From Branchiostoma floridae (lineage: Eukaryota; Chordata; Leptocardii; Amphioxiformes; Branchiostomatidae), in NCBI RefSeq assembly GCF_000003815.2, contig NC_049994.1, positions 14,847,140 to 14,911,139 of the forward strand: a DNA stretch of 64,000 bases, given 5' to 3'. Both the position numbers and the translations under genes were made by a program. Position 1 is the stretch's first letter. Each line of letters begins with the position of its first letter. Under the pieces are notes generated by a model. It saw only the letters and a list, made by a program, of their open reading frames with translations. It did not search any database and was not told the origin of the DNA. Below, one piece after another: positions 58,545-64,000 of this stretch.

Positions 58545-60112
58545 CTGGAACAGGCAATAATAGCGGTTCAGTTCAGCAATAAAATAAACTTTCATCTTTA
58601 TTTCACGCTCCAACATACTCCTAAGCTGTGCCAAACGTATCGTACAATCCTGGTCACCAATTTATAATCTAGGCCTCTAGAAAAAAATGCCCGCCCGTTC
58701 TTGCCAGGCGCAGACATTTGACTACAGCTATCATACATGTATGTGCAATAACACTATCCAGTAGTAAACAATGCCACTTCCTGGTTGACTTACCTTGTGA
58801 CCTTGGGGATATTTGAATGTACAGCTAACAGCGAAATCTAGCTTAGTAGCCTGCAGGTTCGTTCTTCGTGTGATGTTTTTAAGGGTGCGACGGAAAACCC
58901 TATGTTATATAGGTGTGTGTGTGGGGGTGGGGGGGTGTTCCCCGCCGAAATAATCGTGACGCGATTGGTCTATACTTGTCACGTGATGAATGATGTAATA
59001 TCTAACTTTGGCATTGTAACAATCAACTGGAAAGTCCATGACGCGATACATTTTTGCCATTATTACACTTTGTTACGGCTTTTCTATCTGTATTGCCCTG
59101 TAAGGTATTAATGTACAATCTATCATCTTGATCAGTTATCCCTTCTTTATTGATTATCAAAACCTAGACAGATCTAGAAATCAAAGGTTACCTGGACTAT
59201 GTCGTCACGGGGACAAGACGCAGATTCCCCTCACTTTTTTGACGAAGTGAGTTTAAGACAAAACAACTTAGTTATTAGTAAGTAAATATTCCTCTACCTG
59301 GTAATTTGCACTAGGTATGTAAAGTGTACGTTGATATGATGAAGGTGACACATCCAGTTTAAAAAGATACACCATATGGCAGCTACTCAAGCTACTGTAT
59401 ATGATTTGGGAAATGGTCAGACGTTTCAGGTTGCATCCACCACATTTCGTCAGTGACACTGAGCAGAACTGTTGCATAGCAGGTTGTATACTCTGACTAC
59501 CATAGTTTACGAAATCATGCCCATTTATCCGAGTAACTCCTATCAGTCTATTTCAGTCGGAAGGTACCTTTGTGAACATTCATACTTACATACTTTTAAG
59601 TACATTAAAGCAATGGACTTCAAAACATCATTATATGCACTTAGCCTCACACCCCCCCTTCCAGCGTCTATGGAATCTCCCAGCGGCAGTGTTTCATGTT
59701 TGCACTCCTTTGTGCTGTGTGACCTTTCACCTTTAGGTGACGTATCCCCCTGGCAACGGACAGGTAGCACCCTGGGATAAACAATGGCGACATGCATGAC
59801 GTCCGAGCACACAGTGATGCGATGAAGGGTGACAAGGCAGGTTTGACGCCTCATGTTTAATGCAGGCCTACTAGTGAGACTTAGAATATTACATACCGTG
59901 GGAGCCTATCACTCCTGACACGTATGTACGACCTATACACGCGTGAAGCAGAAGTGACGATTAAGGTAAGGGAAATATTATTTACGTGGTAAAGTATTTG
60001 TTAAACAGTGTGTAACTCGATAGCGATCCGGAGAATACCACTGAAACTAGGGGTACTACGCAAACCATGGCAGGTTTAGGGAAAACTTGTATTCTAGTGT
60101 TAGAGATTGTTC

Positions 60113-60330
60113 GTTAAGACCCTTGTAGTGCCTTGCTAGTAGCACATAGGACAACACGTTTCCTTGCTGTTTCAGTAGCAGGGTATATTTGTACAGGGAA
60201 GGGACCGCTAGCCCTTCCCTTATAACGGGCTCGAGCGAGGCACCTCCTTAAACACGGGACCCCCGCGCCCGTTATACGTCCCGTCCGAAAGACGGTTGCC
60301 GCCCCAACCGAGATCCCCCTTCCAAGGATT
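60113..60330 (-). repeat. Possible SINE-like dispersed repeat
   Basis: A GC-rich segment with 'gggaagggaccgctagccc', 'aaacacgggacccccgcg' and 'cgtcccgtccgaaagacgg'. A diverged relative lies in the intron at about 520-650 ('gggaaggacccttactcc', 'aaaacacgggacctcc'). The shared order of blocks supports a repeat family, but its ends and type are not determined. Confidence 0.45.
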
Positions 60331-60781
60331 GACCTGAATTCTCTATCAGAGATACATTGCAGATATTCAATGAAAAGATATTTCATTTCAAAGTCTACAA
60401 TGACTCGTATACATACAGCCATAAATAACATAGGTTTTATTTGTCTTTTACCAGTTTGATGTTCCCTTGCTACCTTTTCGCGGAGAGAAAATGAGATTCT
60501 AAAGGCATGCTTGTAGCCAGAAAAAATGATAATCAGATTAGTAGTCAGGGAAGGTCGCCAAAATATCATTACAACCGTCCATGTGTCTTTCTCTAATATC
60601 TTCACCGTTTGTAACTCATTTATCGTATACGGAACGTCTGTTGACCTAAGCACATTATGGGTCTGTCGGCGTAAACCGTAAGGGGAAAGTCCGAATGATA
60701 TTTGAAGAGTTGATAGCCTGAACTTTAGGATGCAACAAGACCCTTGATCCAAAGCTCATCTCCAGTAAAGTTGGGTAATGA

Positions 60782-60923
60782 TAGCCTCTATACCAGGCTC
60801 CACATGTCGCTGAAAAATGGTAGAAATTGGCCAAATAAACCAGATGTGAGTCGCCCAAGACAACGCATGCAGTTTGCGAAATGATGCTATTTTATAGTGA
60901 CATGGGGAGCCTGGTAGAGGCTA
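60782..60923. mobile_element. MITE with TAGCCTCTA(T)ACCAGGCTCC termini, 142 bp
   Basis: Left end TAGCCTCTATACCAGGCTCC and right end GGAGCCTGGTAGAGGCTA are inverted repeats with one indel. Same family as the element at 5494-5679. Confidence 0.7.
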
Positions 60924-61525
60924 AGATGGCACAAAATGGGAGTTGGGCAGGCTTTGGCAACATTTCTATATTTAAAAAAAAACATTTTCTTTCGACATTC
61001 TGGGCCATTCCCCATTGAAGATCACAAATAAAGCATTCTTACGACATCCCGCCATTTGAAATGTTGTTTCAAATAAAGCTGTATTCAATCTGTGCTTTCC
61101 TTTGCAATTACCTCAGTAGATCTGTAGACCTATTAAACACACATTGTCGCAAATACGACTCTTTAAAGAACAGGAGATCGAATTTCATTGGACATTATAG
61201 TCAAGTCAAGAGTGCAAATACGTATTAGACATTCAAAGCAGATGGACTTCTGGATATCAAAAGGTTATTGTGTCAAAGGTTAAACCCGTGAGTACAGGTT
61301 TCTTTATAATTGTAAATAATGTCTTTTACCGCTTCTATTTAACTTCTGTTCCGCCTGGCTGTCTGTAACAGGGGTATAATACAAGGAAACGTGAAAGGGG
61401 GCGACAGTGTTTTGTGTCACATTTAAGGTAAATGTTTAGCTTCCCATGTTGACCAGGGAAACATTTGTGCTATGTATTTACATAACGCGCTAAGTGTGAT
61501 GTATTATTGATTTCTTTATTTGCAG

Positions 61526-61604
61526 GAGACCACTGCAGCGGATGTAAAGGTGGCGCACCTATTGGCGGCTTGTGTTCTGAACCCCTGAGACTTATTTGAT
61601 CACG
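61526..61604 (+). promoter_or_regulatory. Likely 5' UTR start of the second exon of the armadillo-like gene
   Basis: A good acceptor ('gatttctttatttgcag', AG at 61524-61525) precedes the ATG by 79 nt. This suggests a non-coding first exon further upstream. Confidence 0.4.
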
Positions 61605-63666
61605 ATGGGATGCAATGTGTCCAAAGGAGTTATGTCAGCCGCGCCGTACGACGACGATTACGAAGATCAAGAGGAAAAGACAGCCCGTGATTCCAAAGTG
61701 AGAGATGTACCAACTCTGCCTCCTGCCGAGGATGACGAAGAAAATCCAACCAAAAAGCCGGAGAAAGTCGAGGAGAAACGAGAGTTCACGTCAGACCTCG
61801 CGAGACTTCGTAAAGATATGGCGGCGTTGCACAGCATGTCCGACTTTACTACGTCTGAATCCACAGAACCCCTGACGTTTTTGTTCAATATCTATAAGTT
61901 TCACAAAGACAAAGCAAGATTCATAGGGGAAGAACTCAACAGACTTGATCTAGCCGGACTTTTCTGCAAAGCGTGGAAATCTCTGCACGAAGTTGACCCT
62001 TTGAAAGAGGAAGTACCAAAAGTTAATCTGAAGAAACTGAAGGGGTGCTTGTGGAACTTTACCGACCAGACGCCGTCCCTGTGTGAAGCGTTAGGCAAAA
62101 CGGACGCGTTTGAGCTTCTTCTGTCAGACCTGAAAAATCCCGAACTTGACGTTGACAATCTCAAATCTCACGACAATAGATACTTTATGAAGGGGGACCT
62201 GGGTATCTTACACAACGCAATACGCTTGTGCAGAGACAACAAGGCCGCATACAGGGAAGCGAACGCAGTGGAACTTCTCACCAAATATCTGAGATCGAAG
62301 TACTACATCATCAAGACCAAGGCGATCCTGACACTAGCCTACATAGTCAACGATGATGAGAACGACAAACTGAATGCCTCAGCCGAAAGTATCAAGTAAG
62401 AGAACAGATTCATTTGTCAAGTATCTACTAATGGTGTATAAGTGTATCATACTGATACAAAAACACTTTATATGTCGAGAGACTGTGTAGATTCAGTCCA
62501 ACATAAGTTCTTGTAGTCTGTTGGAAGAATAGAAAGGATTTCTACTTATATAATGCATGGCACGTAGATGTTTCAGTCCAAGGATACAAGCAGCAGGACT
62601 TGGTTTCTTTACGTTTCTCTACCCTCGTTTCACACTCAACTAGAGGTTGCGTGCGATCGATGAGCAACCAATTATTGCACAGATCTCTCAACGAATTCCA
62701 CAGACAAGACATTTTTACGTGCGTTTTGTGTGTTTTTATGTCTTGTTATACTGATTTTGCATCGAACATCATATTCCAGTTATAAAACCAAGGGTAATAC
62801 AAGTCCAATTTGGTCTCTTAGTAGTCGCTGTCCGTGATGGAAAGGATGTCTGAGTACCCATACAAGATACATGTACATTTAAGATTTTAAGATGATTAAG
62901 AATAATCTTTTTTGGCAGGTTTATCCTGAAGTTACTGACGGCGGCACTGGAGCAGCCGGATCACCGGGCCAAGACCTACAACTTCTCGGCGGCGGAGCTC
63001 GTCAGCGGACTGAACGAACTCGCAAGCAACGACGGAAACAAGGTGAGACATCGCGGTGTTCATTTCAATAAGATTTCATTCAAATGACAACACTTCTGGG
63101 CTCTTAAGTGTGGTAGGGCTGTCCTCAATCTTGGAACCTCCTTATCCAAGGGACGGAGCTGGCTACTCATTAACATTTTTACCAGAAAAATTCAAGAAAG
63201 TCATGTCCAACGCTTTTCCAATGGCACATTATCGACGCATGTCATGGTATCAAACCCAGGACCTACTGCTTCTGGGCCAAACACTATTCATTAAGCCACA
63301 CGGTGTCATTCAAAACTACAATACACGTGGTGTACAGGCAGCGATTGTTGGTATCGTGCACCACAGATGTTACAAAAACGTACGTCATAAAACAAGTTAT
63401 GTGCACGTCAATTGAGACTGACTTGAATGGCAAAGACTCGCACAACATTGTCACAGGTTTCAATAGCATTTTTTGCAATGAAATACTGATTTGACTGTCA
63501 TTTCTCCAGGTGAAAATCGTAGACGAAGGAGGCCTGATTCTACTGTATCAGCTTCTTCTGGACGACAGCAGTCTAGAAGAACACATTCTCGCCGCGAAAG
63601 GACTGTGGATCCTCGCTTTCAACAAGAGCAACAAGGAGGCAATCAAAAAGACTGGCTGCGTTGAAG
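61605..63666 (+). CDS. Armadillo-like helical-repeat protein with N-myristoylation signal, 5' three coding exons
   Basis: Coding exons are 61605-62395, 62919-63042 and 63510-63666; phases join and the gene continues past the window. The ATG at 61605 gives MGCNVSK: Gly2 with Ser6 and Lys7 fits N-myristoylation and Cys3 fits palmitoylation, so membrane anchoring of a cytosolic protein is inferred. Residues about 15-65 are acidic/basic and probably disordered (DDDYEDQEEKTARD, PTKKPEKVEEKRE). From about residue 90 helices rich in Leu with armadillo/HEAT character follow: LDLAGLFCKAWKSL, LKKLKGCLWNFTDQ, LGILHNAIRLCRDN, TKAILTLAYIVNDDE, then GGLILLYQLLLDDSSLEEHI and AAKGLWILAFNKSNKEAI. The domain downstream is unseen; family members in invertebrates can carry effector domains such as TIR, but none is visible here. 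Confidence 0.82.
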
Positions 63667-64000
63667 GTACATAAGTTGAAACATACCAAAATTCCAGAAT
63701 ATGACATCAATCAATTACAAGCTACTGGTTGATTCAGACGTTTCAGATAGAATCCACTACAATTCGTCAGTGACAAACATCGAGTATGAGGACAAGTAAA
63801 AACCTATACAAATGATTATATCTGAATCGATCTGTATATAAGACTTCTTGAAGTAGCTCCTTTGAACCACAGGAGCTACTGCTATGTCTTGACTCTGGGG
63901 GTGACAGAGACAATAACAAGATTGCTTTTACTTGTTTAAATCTTAACTGAAGATCTATTATAAACTTTTGGCATTTGAATACAAATATTCATAGGAGAAA
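63667..64000 (+). other. Intron sequence at the window end
   Basis: This is the start of the third visible intron of the armadillo-like gene. It contains the dispersed motif 'cagacgtttcag...cgtcagtgac' near 63,737-63,775. No exon was recognised before the window ends. Confidence 0.6.

Larger units (their letters stand above)
58545..61525. other. Divergent intergenic region before the armadillo-like gene
   Basis: No gene was recognised. The region should include the 5' end of the third subtilase (minus) and a non-coding first exon of the armadillo-like gene (plus). The repeats at 60113-60330 and 60782-60923 are listed separately. A motif near 59,420 ('cagacgtttcag...cgtcagtgac') is also seen near 63,730 and is probably a dispersed repeat. 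Confidence 0.5.

Noticed and set aside
60114-60752. 212-codon open frame on the minus strand
   Set aside because: It begins with TTG, overlaps a dispersed repeat and shows no domain or splice pattern.

Overview
The window is eukaryotic nuclear DNA. It has short exons with clean GT/AG junctions and conserved phases, large AT-rich introns, abundant small transposons, and three runs of N (assembly gaps). The gene set is a tandem array of cytosolic sulfotransferases, an IL-17-like cytokine, a tandem family of subtilisin-like proteases, and an N-myristoylation-type armadillo-like protein. Together with the repeat types, this suggests an invertebrate deuterostome, most likely an amphioxus (Branchiostoma). 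That assignment is inference; nothing in the sequence names the species.

Layout. (1) 1-26,900, plus strand: a tandem array of cytosolic sulfotransferase (SULT) genes. The last three exons of one gene come first (97-1466, with a 1-nt insertion), followed by three complete six-exon genes at 4522-9602, 14818-17644 and 22870-26630. Exon lengths and phases are almost identical, and the intergenic DNA is duplicated with the genes. Because the copies are paralogous they give 'empty sites' that delimit several later insertions: a 5'-truncated LINE with an 8-bp target duplication, a tRNA-derived SINE, a 1.34-kb element with long minisatellite-like inverted ends and an 8-bp target duplication, a ~1.07-kb unclassified repeat, and smaller foldback elements. 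(2) 26,900-30,300: no convincing gene; a repeat at ~29,230-30,050 carries ~163-bp tandem units. (3) 30,347-33,047, plus: a three-exon gene for a 432-residue coiled-coil, low-complexity protein that I do not recognise. (4) 33,279-37,051: a 3.77-kb non-autonomous DNA transposon with CACAG termini and flanking ATA, resembling the CACTA/Mirage/Chapaev group, filled with tandem repeats and three perfect 46-nt hairpins. (5) 39,559-41,794, plus: an IL-17 family gene, with a duplicated phase-compatible exon inside its second intron. (6) 44,059-58,544, minus: three tandem subtilase (S8) genes sharing an unfamiliar N-terminal region and a short C-terminal module on two small exons; one gene contains an assembly gap. 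(7) 61,605 to the window end, plus: the 5' part of an armadillo-like gene whose product starts MGCNVSK.

How the parts relate. The SULT copies are probably detoxification or metabolism enzymes diversified by duplication. IL-17, the subtilases and the membrane-anchored armadillo-like protein could all belong to innate signalling, but adjacency is the only link visible here and animals do not use operons in this way. No CRISPR, rRNA, free-standing tRNA or virus-derived element was recognised.
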